From contig JALIGW010000005.1 of assembly GCA_023053685.1 (NCBI GenBank), forward strand, positions 48,394,742 through 48,458,741: 64,000 nucleotides of DNA, read 5' to 3'. Under the pieces are notes generated by a model. That model saw only the letters and a program-made list of their open reading frames with translations. It did no database searches and was not told the DNA's origin. A program made the translations under genes and the position numbers. Of the stretch, positions 24,371 through 35,744 are shown one piece after another. Within the stretch, counting starts at the first letter, position 1. Every line of letters begins with the position of its first letter. This stretch comes from Diadophis punctatus similis. Taxonomy: Eukaryota; Chordata; Lepidosauria; Squamata; Dipsadidae.

Positions 24371-24570
24371 AGTAGGATTTTTTGCTGATAAATGAAAATA
24401 AAGGGAGACTATTATAGATCTATTTTGAGCTTATTTTGCTCTCGTCAGATAGCCATACCCCTTACTGGGATTTGAACCCGGGCCGGCTGCCTTGCAGGGC
24501 AGCAACTTAACCACTAGGCCATAGGCTCTGTTCCCAATCAGCTCTTTCACCAGGAAAGGGAGATTATATA
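24371..24570 (-). mobile_element. tRNA-derived SINE, copy 1
   Basis: On minus: TATGGCCTAGTGGTTAAGTT (box A region), CAAGGCAGCCGGCCCGGG and GGGTTCAAATCCCAGTAAGG (box B), then ATGGCTATCTGACGAGAGC, a body ending CCCTTTATTTTCATTTATC and AGCAAAAAATCCTACTA. The 3' end abuts (AT)n and the 5' side abuts (TC)n. A second copy is at 43257. Confidence 0.85.
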
Positions 24571-24573
24571 TAT

Positions 24574-24788
<215 letters not shown>

Positions 24789-25145
24789 TCTATTTTGTTT
24801 TTACAGTGCCCTTGAGAAAGGAAAATATTTCCAAAGCATGTCAGGCTTAAATACCACTCCTTCAATGGTACTAGGATTCATTCTTTTTTTTTTAATGGTC
24901 AACAAATAGTGGTCAGGTTTTTTTTTTCACATTCAAGCAATCCATGAACCACATTCAAATACCCTGTATTTGCGCGCATGTCCCTTCTCGAAAAATAATC
25001 TTCCACGCATGCTGAGTACTTTAAAAAAAAAAACCTCCCACGTTACAAACGAGGCAAGGAGCCGGAAAACAGCTGCGGAGCGGCAATTCAATCTGCCACC
25101 CCTGATCACCTGGGCTTCGGAAGCAGAGATAAATGTCAGTATAAC

Positions 25146-25257
25146 CAGGGGCGGGCAGGTCCACTTTCATGGACAAAGAGAACCAGTTCGCTCTCAGCTT
25201 GGAGTCAGAGCTATCGGTTCTAAAGAACCAGTCAGAACCAGCAGCAACCCACCACTG
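25146..25257. mobile_element. Short hAT-like element (GGTGGGTT family)
   Basis: CAGGGGCGGGCAGGTCC at left, CAGCAACCCACCACTG at right, with CGGTTCTAAAGAACCAGTC inside. No matching 8-mers flank it, so the left end may lie elsewhere. The CG-rich stretch 24970-25145 may belong to the same family. Confidence 0.6.
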
Positions 25258-25574
25258 CATCTGGATATAAAAAGAAAGAGAAAAAAACCCTCTCCAAAAT
25301 CAAGATCAACTTTCTATATGAACAGTATCAGTATGAATGTCAGCACCTGAGCAGAGGGCAATTACATGGATACTATCAGTTCCTCTTAACACAAAGTCAA
25401 CAAGAGCTGCAATTTTAATCAAAGTAGTCAGTTCAATTCCTAGTGACTGGCACCTAATGGCATGGGCTAAACAGATATATCTGTGCAGTTTTCTTGGCAG
25501 CAATAAACACTTTGTCATTGTCTCCTTCTCCTGGGATAGACCCAGTTTGGTTTCATGTTAAGGCACCAGGCTAG

Positions 25575-25624
25575 AAAGTAGGAAACTGAGTTCAAGTTCA
25601 AAGTAGGAAACTGAGTTCAAGTTC
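25575..25624 (+). repeat. Perfect 25-bp tandem duplication
   Basis: The unit starting AAAGTAGGAAACTGAG and ending TTCAAGTTC is present twice without mismatch, followed by a partial third unit (AAAGTT). Confidence 0.97.
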
Positions 25625-25742
25625 AAAGTTGTCAGCACATCTGCTTCAAGGAATGATATGATGTGACTTGAGGAATGCTATTTATGTTGTGGAATCTTGA
25701 ATGAATGATTATGGCTAAGTTGTTTTAAAGAAATAAAAACTA

Positions 25743-26231
25743 CCATATTTTTCGGAGTATAAGATGCACCTTTTTACCCCCCAAAAGAGGGTGAAAACTT
25801 GGGTGTGTCTTATACACCGAATGTAGCCCCACCCAGCCATCCCTACCCTTTGGCCTCTGCCTCCCAGCAATTTACCTCCTTGCAGCAAATAGGCAGAGCC
25901 TGATTAGCATGAGCAAGTGATTATCTGCCTCCCGACCCACAGCTGACTGAGGCTTGCAAGCCACATGCTAAAATGAAACTAACTACAGTAGCTGCAAGGA
26001 GACAAATTGCCGGGAGGTAAACTGCTGGCAATGTTGGACTGCTGAAACCGCAAGGAGATAAGTAAATAACTATAAATGTTTGTAGAGTGTTCAAATTATT
26101 AGACTTGTTTTTTTAAAGACTGCTTTATTATTGTTCTAGACAACTTAACAAAATGAAGAAGCTTTTTAAAATAAATGCTTGCTCTGAAGAGGCCCAGTGC
26201 TTTTGTGTCTTCTTTTAAATAGCAGAGAATG
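25743..26231 (+). mobile_element. MITE complex, arm A
   Basis: Starts CCATATTTTTCGGAGTATAA after TA and runs to GCAGAGAATG. The whole arm recurs inverted at 26614-27238. It holds the uninterrupted site TTCTAGAC (26134-26141) where the other arm carries a MITE. Confidence 0.85.
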
Positions 26232-26233
26232 TA

Positions 26234-26612
26234 CCGTATTTTTAGGAGTATAAGACGCACCTTAGTTTTGGGGGAGTAAAACAAGGAAAACAGGCCTCTG
26301 CCTCCAAGCAATTTGCCAAACAGCAAACAGCTAACAGCTAACAGCAAACAGCAAACAGCACAGATGATATACACTGTTTGCTGTGTATTTCTGTGCATGT
26401 GTGCCTGACCCATAGAAATAGCAAAGAATTGGAGAAATGTACATTATGCCAGAAAGTTTTCTTAAATGTAGTCACACTAACTCCTCCCAATTATTTAAAT
26501 AGATCTACTCCAAGGTAAGTCAGGATTTAACTCTAATACTAAACAGGACACTGTTACATTTCATACTATACTTGTACAGAGCTGTTAAAATTAATTAAAA
26601 TTTCTGGAAGTA
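26234..26612 (+). mobile_element. MITE complex, arm B
   Basis: Starts CCGTATTTTTAGGAGTATAA after TA, includes GATGATATACACTGTTTGCT and TTAAATAGATCTACTCCAAG, and ends near TTTCTGGAAGTATA. It recurs inverted at 27241-27646. It sits between arm A and the inverted arm A. Confidence 0.85.
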
Positions 26613-26613
26613 T

Positions 26614-27238
26614 ACATTATTCTCTATTATTTAAAAGAAGATACAATAGCACTGGGCCTCTTCAGAGCAAGAATTTATTTTAAAAAGCTTCTTTATTTTG
26701 TTAAGTTGTCTAGAACAGGGGTCTCCAACCTTGGAAACTTTAAGACTTGTGGACTTCAACTCCCAGAATTCCACAGCCAGCAAAGCTAACAAAGCTGGCT
26801 GTGGAATTCTGGGAGTTGAAGTCCACAAGTCTTAAAATTGCCAAGGTTGGAGACCCCTGGTCTAGAACAATAATAAAGCAGTCTTTAAAAAATAAGTCTA
26901 ATAATTTGAACATTCTATAGACATTTATAGTTATTCACTTACCCCCTTGCATCCAGTTCAGCAGAAAATAAAAATCTGTGTGTCTCTCCCAGCTATTTGC
27001 CTCTTTGCAGCTAGTTTCAGTTTCATTTTAGCATGTGGCAAATCAGCTGAGGGTTGGGCAGCTGCTAATGACTTGCTTGGCTTAAAAGGCTCTTCCCTGT
27101 TTGCTGCAAGCAGGTAAATTGCTGAAAGAAAGAGGCCAAAGGTTGGGGGTGGGTCTACATTTGGTGTATAAGATGCATCCAAGTTTTCACCCTCCTTTTG
27201 GGGGTAAAAAGGTGCGTCTTATACTCCGAAAAATACGG
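26614..27238 (-). mobile_element. MITE complex, inverted arm A
   Basis: Reverse complement of 25743-26231, from CATTATTCTCTATTATTT to CTCCGAAAAATACGG, then TA. Longer than arm A because of the 144-bp MITE at 26716 and small indels. Confidence 0.85.
26716..26859. mobile_element. Palindromic hAT MITE, 144 bp
   Basis: CAGGGGTCTCCAACCTTGG...CCAAGGTTGGAGACCCCTG, with long inverted arms (ACTTGTGGACTTCAACTCCC and complement). 8-bp duplication GTCTAGAA at 26708-26715 and 26860-26867. The empty site survives in arm A. Older relatives are at 11142, 52421 and 60320. Confidence 0.95.
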
Positions 27239-27240
27239 TA

Positions 27241-27646
27241 TACTTCCAGAAAGCCACATCAAATTTAAAGATTTGTAAAAGTATAATCTGAAATGTAACA
27301 GTGTCCTGTTTAGTATTAAGATAAGGCAGCTGAATTAAACCCTGACTTAGTCATGTTTGGAGTAGATCTATTTAAATAATTGGGAGGAGTTAGTGTGATT
27401 ACATTTAAGAAAACTTTCTGGCATTAATATACTGTCATAATGTACAATTCTCCAATTCTTTGCTATTTCTATGGGTCAGGCACACATGCACAAAAATACA
27501 CAGCAAACAGTGTATATCATCTGTACTGTTTGCTGTTTGCTGTTTGGCAAATTGCTGGGAGGCAGAGGCCTTTTTTCCTTGTTTTCCTCCCCCAAAACTA
27601 AGGTGCGTCTTATACTCCGGTGCATCTTATACTCCGAAAAATATGG
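27241..27646 (-). mobile_element. MITE complex, inverted arm B
   Basis: Reverse complement of 26234-26612, ending with a doubled terminus (GTCTTATACTCCGGTGCATC, then TTATACTCCGAAAAATATGG) and TA. The doubled terminus matches the element at 13410. Its edge lies just beyond the predicted polyadenylation signal of the minus-strand gene. Confidence 0.85.
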
Positions 27647-27659
27647 TAATCCCTGCATT

Positions 27660-27964
27660 TGTGGAGATAATTAATTTGGGATCTTTATTTTTTAACTTTA
27701 ATGAAGAAATGTAGAGATTTCTTTATAAAAATATGATCTTATATGTATGCATGCCATGTATGTATATATATATTCACATGTATTTCAGGGTTTTTTTGCT
27801 CTATATTTTTCTTCATGATACTAGGACAATATGTACATTCATAGAAGAGGTTCCTTGTTGACCATAACTCTGCTGTGGCTGCCAGAAGACCACAGGATGG
27901 AAAATGAACATTACCCATCTTTACCACAAGGCGTTCCTGCATGCATTTCAATTCCACAGTGTTC
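27660..27964 (-). other. Probable 3' UTR and polyadenylation region of the predicted gene
   Basis: Unique, non-repetitive sequence follows the stop codon at 27965 on the minus strand. AATAAA occurs at 27689-27684. The transposon arm ending at 27646 starts directly beyond, so the transcript would end almost at the transposon border. No cDNA evidence is available here; the assignment rests on position only. Confidence 0.4.
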
Positions 27965-28005
27965 TTAATTGGGTTCTTCATGGTGAAGTAACAGGTCATC
28001 TGTTG
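27965..28005 (-). CDS. Predicted terminal coding exon with stop codon
   Basis: Minus strand: a 20-plus-nt pyrimidine-rich tract ending TTTTCTACAG lies just above 28005. Entering in phase 1 (one G carried from the exon at 35858), the frame reads A-TDDLLLHHEEPN and stops at TAA (27967-27965). The tail is acidic and short, as expected for a C-terminus. A different frame of the same region is also open over 121 codons, but that frame does not fit the phase of the upstream exons. Downstream on the minus strand there is an AATAAA at 27689-27684, about 280 nt past the stop, just before a transposon edge at 27646. Together the three exons encode about 65 residues from the first Met. Confidence 0.5.
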
Positions 28006-28423
28006 CTGTAGAAAACATAAGGAACAGAAGTTCAGGAGACACCTTAAACAGATTCCAAACACTAAAACCCTCATGCTGGAACTTGTGCAATCAGAACATT
28101 CCATTACATCAGATTAGCTCAGAATGCTATTGCCATATAATCTATAGGTTGGATCAAGCCAAAAAGTGAGGTCAGAGCATCAGCACTCTCATATTTGGCA
28201 GAGATTTGGCTCTCATCCATATCCAAATTCAACTCCCCAGCCCAGGTTCAGATGAACAAAATTCTTGATCTTCCTAGCAGGAATCTATATAGCAACATTG
28301 CAAATAGAAGCATTCAGTTCCAGGAGTGACAGGGAAATCATGGTACCCAAGAGGATATAAACAAGTGAAGATACAGTAAGTAATATTGAATAGAATTTTA
28401 ATTATGAGCTAATAAGATAATTT
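28006..28423. other. Intron sequence, no feature recognised
   Basis: Unique DNA upstream of the terminal exon on minus. Confidence 0.4.
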
Positions 28424-28519
28424 CTTCCTTCCTTCCTTCCTTCCTTCCTTCCTTCCTTCCTTCCTTCCTTCCTTCCTTCCTTCTTTCCTTCCTTCCTTCC
28501 TTCCTTCCTTCCTTCTTCC
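28424..28519. repeat. (CCTT)n microsatellite
   Basis: About 24 tetranucleotide units with one CTTT interruption. Confidence 0.98.
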
Positions 28520-29244
28520 TGTTGTTTGAAAGCCTATTCGCAAGCATAAATGGAAATAAAAGGCAGAATAACACCTGTCTTTGCAGCTGGCCTCCATGAA
28601 GATCTTTAACTTGCTGCCTGCTGGGAAATGGGACGAGTCTCATGTTACACAGAGTCCTTTGCAAACAGCAAGGTTTGCAGAAAAGAATCCTGCAACCAGA
28701 AGATGTGAGGCTTGGGTTTCAGCCAGGATCAGGAGAGAATTGCCTGAAATTAAATGTTCCATGAGTGCAAAGACCATTTAATCACTGAGCAACACACACA
28801 GCTTTGACAAATGTTAAAAACAATCAAAACGTTGACCCAAAGTCATGGATGCCAAGCTACCAGTCACTATTAATTTTCAACAATAATCCAGTTACATTGA
28901 AAACAATTCTTATGGAATGTGCATTTGTAGCCTAAAACCTATTACCACCCCAAACATGTACATACATACTTCAGTGATAGTTTTTGGATATAAGAGTTTC
29001 CTCATTATACCTATAGATCTGCAATGAAAATTTTACTCAGTTTAACATAGGAAAAACGGTGCCATGGTCATATTTTTCATATAGATCAATAAAAAAGTCT
29101 TCCTATTTTCCCCATATGAGTGACATCACTGTGGCTTAAGACATGGGAGAAGTCAGGGTGCATCTTTGTGACTCTCTGCTCATGTTCACCATAAAGTATG
29201 CAAAGGTAATCCGATCTATTGGATCCTATTACTCTATTTAGTGT

Positions 29245-29302
29245 CAACTGCCTTGAGGGCTATCTGAATAGAAAAAAGGATATAAATTGAACAAATAAAT
29301 CT
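29245..29302 (+). mobile_element. LINE 3' end remnant
   Basis: CTGCCTTGAGGGCTATCTGA, AAGGATATAAATTGAACAAA, TAAAT: CR1/L2-group terminal piece, plus strand. Confidence 0.4.
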
Positions 29303-29307
29303 AGCAC

Positions 29308-29392
29308 TAGTCCTGATGATGTTACCTAGTTTTGGCAATGAAACATCGCAAACAACAACAACAACCAAGTTCAGAACACCAAGGACTCCTCA
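29308..29392 (+). mobile_element. Dispersed retroelement fragment (CCTGATGATGTTACC type)
   Basis: GTCCTGATGATGTTACCTAG, GCAATGAAACATCGCAA, (CAA)n, CAAGTTCAGAACACCAAGG. I recognise this string from squamate repeats but cannot name the family securely. Confidence 0.45.
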
Positions 29393-29879
29393 TGAACAAA
29401 TAAATAGCAGACAAATAAATGGATGAAAATCAGGTCTAAAAGCACACCATTCACACAGACATAAGCTAACTAACTATGTGGGTTTCCCTTTCCAAACTAC
29501 TAGAATCAGAGGCAGAGTAATATTTCAGCATTTAAAAAGTGCAGGAACATATTTAAAAAATTTAGTTTTCTGACTGAAACTTGCATGGTTAATGTCTTCT
29601 ACTTTCCATGCTTTCAAAATCCCCGAAAGAAATAGATACAGGTTCCCAAAATGAAATAGATACAGGCTCCTTGATTTTGATATCTTACAAACTGTTCTTA
29701 ATTTTTATTATTAAGCTCAATCTCAAATTATCTTTTTAAAAATATTGCTATTAAAAGTTTTGCATAAACCATAAGAACTAACAAGCTAATGAAGGAAGTT
29801 AGCAACCACCCCTCTCCTAGAAAAATGAAATATCCTAGGAAATATTGAAAAGGAAGAATATGTTTTCCTGGATGAGGAA

Positions 29880-30340
29880 AGGAGAAATATGTTCTAAAGA
29901 CAAAGCAGCTTCCTGCAGCTCCCTGCCCCCTCCCTTCAGCTCCAGGGTGATGGGATTCACCCTTAGGACATGATAGGATTATCCCTCTACCACATGGCAC
30001 CTGGAAAATTACCAGCACTCAAACAAGCCTTGGAGACAGCCTAAAAGATTAGCTAAGACCCCTGCCCCTAGGGAGGTCTGACCACGAATCGGAGTGCATT
30101 ACTTATACAGGAACAGGAAACTCTGAGGTGGGGCCCAACAGAGGTTATAAAAAACTCAGGGACTCCCAGCAGCCCTCTCTTCTTTTTCCTTCAACATCTG
30201 GAAGCATGTGATCCACCTTTTCTGTTCAGGAGCTCATGCACGTGCTCCTATCTTCCATTAAACCTTTTTTCCAAGCAACTTCCATGAATCCAGTGTCTTT
30301 TTTCCCACTTGGAACTGAACCCAGAAGGATATTCCTTCCA
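29880..30340 (+). mobile_element. Possible solo LTR of an endogenous retrovirus
   Basis: TATA-like TTATAAAAAACTC at about 30145, pyrimidine-rich CTCTCTTCTTTTTCCTTC, then ATTAAACC at 30258 followed by a 3' segment. The order resembles a gammaretrovirus-type U3-R-U5. No clear TG/CA ends, no target duplication and no viral genes are seen next to it, so this is tentative. Confidence 0.4.
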
Positions 30341-30360
30341 ACACTAATAAAGAGTAAAAG

Positions 30361-30504
30361 GAGAAAAAGGGAAGGGAAGGGAAGGGAAGGAAAGGAAAGG
30401 AAAGGAAAGGAAAGGAAAGGGGGGAAGGGAGGGAAGGGAAGGGAAGGGAAGGGAAGGGAAGGGAAGGGAAGGAAAGGAAAGGAAAGGAAAGGAAAGGAAA
30501 GGAA
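30361..30504 (+). repeat. (GGGAA)n/(GGAAA)n array
   Basis: About 140 bases of purine-only pentamers, alternating blocks of GGGAA and GGAAA. The open frames on both strands are artefacts. Confidence 0.97.
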
Positions 30505-32810
30505 TGACCAGGAGCTAGAAGATCTGGATCCCTTGAATTTGGAAGTCTTAAAATGTGCACTCAGGGTAGCACACCATTCTGCTTGAAAAACAGATATAAA
30601 CTCAGATATGAGATATGAACCTGAGAACTAAATGTCAAGAGATGCAGGAATTCCATCTGCTTGTCTCCAGGCATCAGTGAATATGACACAAGTCTATGAT
30701 TGGGAGCTGTATATTACCTATGCTTGATTTGAGTTATTCTCCAGTTCATTGAATCACTCATCAAACTCACAGACACTCTTGCATTAAACAGTAACAAAAG
30801 AAAATGCCTTACTGCCCTCCAGTAAGTTGAATTGTTGATTCTTCTCCTGCTGTGCTTGCACAAATGCAATCATCTCACTATATCAGATCTATTTAATATT
30901 TACACAATATAGCCAAGAATGCTAAATCACTCAGAATCCTCCATCCTTTTTCTGTGCATAAACCCTGTTACAGTTTAGCAAGTGGAACTCTGCACTTATC
31001 TTAAGGTGGAGCCATAAATTGCCTTGTGTTTAAAGCTACAAGGATGATATACTTCTTACATACCAGTTGCCAAGGAAACAGTAGCTTAATTCAGAAGCAG
31101 AAGACTAGGGCCAGCGATGTCATTTAAGGTAATGCATAGATTTATACACATTGAATACATTTACTAATGGAAACACTTTTGCCACTTGCAAATTTGTTTG
31201 CAAATAATGTTTCTACTGTTTACTCTCAAATATGTTCAACAAATACCCTAGGAGACCAATCCAATGCTTTAGTCATACTTGCTGCAAATTGCTATGGATC
31301 TACAGAAAGCAAACAAATTGCAGCGGGCTAATTCACAAATATATTTCCTGGAATATTTACTATTTATTATTTTTAGTATTTCATTGGGGCCCCAGTTATT
31401 GGTTTAGCTCTCTACTTCAATGGTTATGAATTATTTAATAATTGTTTCTATACTATTGCGGGATAGGTGCACATATTCTATCTGCTTCTTCTTCCTTTAG
31501 TCCTTACTCATGCAGATACCAAATGAAAAACAGTAGCCCGCCATTCAGTGATTTTGATAATTTGTTGCAGAATCCTGGAGGAGTGTTTTTTTTTAAATGA
31601 TAGCCAATCGTCTAACAATAAACTAGAATTCAAGAAAAGTATATAAATAGCTTATATACTTAACTAATATGACTATGTTGAAAAAGAAAGTCAGTCCAGG
31701 AAGTTTAAGAAAAAGTGACTGTGGGAATACTTGTCTAAACATCTAATTTTCAAAATGGCTGTGCAGAGTTAAAGGTCCGCTTCATTCTGAAATGTGTAGA
31801 CACTCTTTATCTTCAATTGAAATAGCCAGTTGGGTCCAATCAGTCCTTTACTGAGTCACAGTGAAGCAATAGCTTTCCACAGACAAAGCACTTTTTGGAG
31901 ATATTTCTCTTCTGATCCCCAGACCCTTAGCTCTCAGTTCCACATGAATTTACGATACTGTACTACCACAAAGCTGGTGACAGCATTCTGAGGTAACATA
32001 AGTTCAGATTGTGCTGCAGTTATGATGGCTGCAAGCCCAGGAAGATGCTGACCAGTTTGGAACATAAATAACATGCTGCTACCACTGCATCATGTATCAC
32101 TTATGGTATGGACACCTCAACTCTCCATAGCATGTTGTATTTCTTTTGAGTGGGTATAGTGTTGCAGAGTTAACAGAAGAGTAAATTAAGAAAATTAGGA
32201 TTCTAGGTGACTCTTCTGAACAGAGCTCTTTGACCAAAGTTGTTGTTGTTGTTGTTTGTTGTTGTTGAGCAAAAGGCAACTTTGGCTCACACCAGTTCAA
32301 GGCATCTGAAGCAAAATGCTACATAAGTTCCTTTCTTCTTCCCCAATAGCAAAAATGTAAAAACAGGTTTAATAAGCTATTTTCTGACACTAAATTATAC
32401 CCCAATCTCTCCAAATCTTCCTGCTATATAACTATAGGGACAGCCCTGTGTTCTATAATGAATGTTAAAGCAGATCAGTTAAAATATTATATTTCATTTT
32501 AAATGAGAAAAGGAGTCCTGCCTCTGCTATGAATATAAACTCAATTGGTCATTTCTATAAATGCTTTTTGTAATTTTACCTGCTATTCTCTTGGATGTCA
32601 TACTCCTAAAGTATTTAGAATGATGAATTCAATATACCAGTTACAAAGCAAGAATGAACTGCTAAGTTAATTTATCATTATCATTATTAATCATCGCACA
32701 GTCAGCCAAATGTTCAGACTGGGTTTGGCATTTTTGTCTACTTATCCAGTCCTTACCAAGGACCTGGGATAGGCAAATCTGGATGTGTGACGGTATTACA
32801 AATATTGTTT
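30505..32810. other. Intron sequence, no feature recognised
   Basis: Unique DNA except for a short GTT-repeat at 32240-32265. No exon signals with a consistent frame were found. Confidence 0.4.
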
Positions 32811-32940
32811 AACAGATTAACAGAGTTGGAAGGGACCTTGCAGGTCATCTAGTCCAACCCCCTGCCCAAGCAGGAGATCTTACATCTGCCTCTACCTAGG
32901 ATCAAACTCACAACCTCCTGATTCTGAGGCAAGAGCTGAC
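32811..32940 (-). mobile_element. tRNA-like SINE with CR1-type 3' tail
   Basis: On minus the head reads GTCAGCTCTTGCCTCAGAAT, CAGGAGGTTGTGAGTTTGAT, CCTAGG (box B-like). The tail is GGGGGTTGGACTAGATGACC, TGCAAGGTCCCTTCCAACTC, TGTTAATCTG. The tail equals the CR1 3' end without CR1 coding sequence. Confidence 0.6.
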
Positions 32941-33125
32941 ATTACTTATCCAAGTAAATCTGCCTTCTGCAATTGACTGATGGAAAATTTGTCAATGCCT
33001 ATGGTGTTCAAGTGGTGCTTCAGTTGTTTTGGGATTGCACGCAAGGCGCCTATTACTATTGGTCCTACCCTTGCTTGCCTTTGCCACAATCATTCTATTT
33101 CTATTTGTAGGTATTTATTTTTATT
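32941..33125 (-). mobile_element. R4/Dong-like LINE C-terminal fragment
   Basis: Minus-strand translation gives LWQRQARVGPIVIGALRAIP, KQLKHHLNTIGIDKFSISQL, QKADLLG. This is close to the 'VVPVVIGALGAIPKNLEQHL' motif of R4-type elements. One stop, no functional frame. Confidence 0.65.
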
Positions 33126-33132
33126 TTTAGTA

Positions 33133-33178
33133 TTATTTATTTATCATCATCATCATCATCATCATCATTATCATCATC
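33133..33178. repeat. (ATC)n microsatellite
   Basis: About 14 trinucleotide units with one interruption. Confidence 0.9.
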
Positions 33179-35240
33179 TACAATGGAGTAGAACTCCCAT
33201 CTTGTCCTTTCACTCAATAAAATGTTTTGCTTTGCTTCTGGATTCAGAACTTAAAGATTTGCCGATGTACAGCAAAAATATGTTTTGGAAAACCTAAGAG
33301 GAGGGGTGTTCTCCTTCTTGCTACACTAGTTGTAAATCTTTCTGGCAGAGAAGCAGCTGCTCTAGGAGAAGATGAAAAAGCAATGTGGAAAGACTCAATG
33401 AATGGACACACTTTATTTGAAGTATAGTTGGTCTCTGTCATAAGCCAGGTCATATCACAATTCTTAGAAGACAAAGGGTTGAGCAGGGAGATGGAAGATT
33501 ATTCCAGAAGTCCTGGGAGCTGGGATTATAACCTGAAGATTCAAAATGCACTGGGGAAGGTTTTTAAAAATGAAAGGGGAAATTTTAAAAGCTTATTTAA
33601 ATCTGTCAGCATTCCCCACCATGTTCTGCTTAATGAATCATCCAGAGCTATTCTGTTCTTGTTCCTGCTGCCCACTGTATCTCCACTATTGCAGCCTGAG
33701 TGTCTCTGCCCTCTAGGATTAGTGTGAGGCAAGATGGTTCATGTGTTCCACCAGCTTCTTCCTTACAACTGTTTCCACTTCTGAAGAAGTATTTGCTTCT
33801 TGCTCCTCCTTGAGGGGTGGCTGGTGAGTACATTTCTGCTCCTGAAGAAGCAATACCTCTTCCTTATCATCAGGGGACTCTTTGGACCCAATATAACTCA
33901 AGAATAACTATACTCAGTGGGATGGAATGCTGATACAGTAGATGTCCTACATAATATATAGACATACATTCAATAAATAGCTTTGGATAAATAACTTCGC
34001 ATAACTCACACCCCTGTCTTTCAAAGATTTCTTGTACAAATGGTTACAACTATGAATATTCCACAACATTGCTTTTCAGCAACATCTGGAAAGCCAAGGT
34101 TTTTCATCCTTCTGCTACAAAAATTGATACTGTGGTGACAGGAATACAGTTCAACAATCAAAAGTGATGAGAGTCAAAGTTACACAATTGGCCTGTTGCC
34201 CTGGTTCATGCATTATTTTCATAGTATTATCCAGAAGGCAATTGAGAAGGAAGCTGTTATTCTGTAGACTTATCAGGTTGTTTCCATTGGGCACCTATGA
34301 CTTTCGCCTATAGGATTGTGCTGGTCATGTTGCATTAGAGCAGTGATTTCCTCAACTTTTATGTTTCTCATTATTTATTCCACTCCGCTACAGTAAGTAT
34401 TTCCATTGTGGTTTTTCTGTCAGATTCATTTGTGTGACATAGAAAGCAAGTAATATAATCTTGTGTAGAATTAGCCTATTTGCATGCCACAAGTAGTTAT
34501 GCTAAAGTAGTGTCATATGTTACGGTCATATGTCACTATACAAAGCACCAGAAATGATTGCAACTTTTAAAGAAAGAAAAAATTCATTGTCTTTAATGTC
34601 CTACAATATCTTGTACACTACAGAGAATCTTGCCTTTCAGTTCCTAAAATACACAGCCTTAAATATACTAATATGATGGGCAGTGAAACAGCAGTTTATA
34701 ATAAAATCAAGTGTTCCTGTAGAAGAGACATTAAATTTTCATTTTCCTTAAGGACACGATTCATGTTTCAAGAAAAGCAATAAAATTAAATATAGTTTAT
34801 TGAAATTTATTGGACTCTTTAAAACATAAAATAGATGAGAATCATCTGGAGATTAATTTTCATGCTAGGTGATGCAGCATTTGTCTGATTAACTTGCAAG
34901 TCTTGTATTTCAGCTACGAGAGCTGTAAGGCCAAGGAATCTGAAATGATCTTTCTACATTTTTTTTTCAAATTTTCTGTGGCTTAATAAAATCTGGGAGA
35001 ATTTCCCTACCATAGCCTTACTTTTTGCTGTCTTCTTCTCTAGCAGAAAGGGCCAGCCAAAAATATTTTGCTATCTGAGACAAAGTGATAAGCGGAATCT
35101 CCTCACCCATGTAATCCCAGATGAATATTACCCAAGGACAGTCAACTAAGGTATTATAGCTAGAAAATCCCATAAGATCTATTCCTAACAATTATGTTCA
35201 ATATTATAATAATAAAATCAAAATTTACAGGCCCTTTATG
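33179..35240. other. Intron sequence, no feature recognised
   Basis: Unique DNA. Open frames 33227-33901 on both strands have no family match. Confidence 0.4.
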
Positions 35241-35248
35241 GTATATAT

Positions 35249-35619
35249 CCGTGATGGCGAACCTATGGCACGGGTGCCACAAGTGGCACGCGGAGCCATA
35301 TCAGTGGGCACGCGGGCTCAGGTCCGGCGCACATGTGCGCACCGGCCGGCTGATTTTCGGGCCTTCTGAGCCCACTGGGAGTCAGGAAACAGGCTGTTTC
35401 CAGCCTCCAGAGGGGGTGGGGAAGGCCGTTTTTGCCCTTCCCAGGCTCCTAGAAGCCTGGAGAGAGCAAAAAATGGGCGTGCCATTGCATGCTGGGAGTG
35501 GGGGGGTCATACGTGCATGCGCGGGGGTGTATGGAATTATGGGTGTGGGCACGCACACACATGATCCCACGCATCCCCCCCTTTTTGGCACGCAAACCAA
35601 AAAAGGTTCGCCATCACTG
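35249..35619. mobile_element. hAT-like element (GTGATGGCGAACCT family)
   Basis: Inverted ends CCGTGATGGCGAACCTATGG and AAAGGTTCGCCATCACTG. Perfect 8-bp duplication GTATATAT at 35241-35248 and 35620-35627. CG-rich interior with runs of GCACGC. Confidence 0.93.
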
Positions 35620-35744
35620 GTATATATCATATGTTATATGAGGCTGCCTCTCATTCTGCCTCATGATTGGATAGGCCTTTACAGCAGCAGCTATGAAACT
35701 AAAAGTAAACTATCTAATGAAATGAGTCTTTTAAAAGATCAGTT

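Noticed and set aside
24465..24530. Functional tRNA gene
   Set aside because: Box A and B-like motifs belong to a SINE with a non-tRNA body and tail; the same structure recurs at 43257.
27739..28104. 121-codon minus-strand open frame with a signal-peptide-like start
   Set aside because: The hydrophobic start spans the splice acceptor tract, and the phase of the upstream exons points to a different frame with an early stop. Not kept as a separate gene.
30236..30586. Lys/Gly/Arg-rich open frame
   Set aside because: Translation of the GGGAA/GGAAA array.
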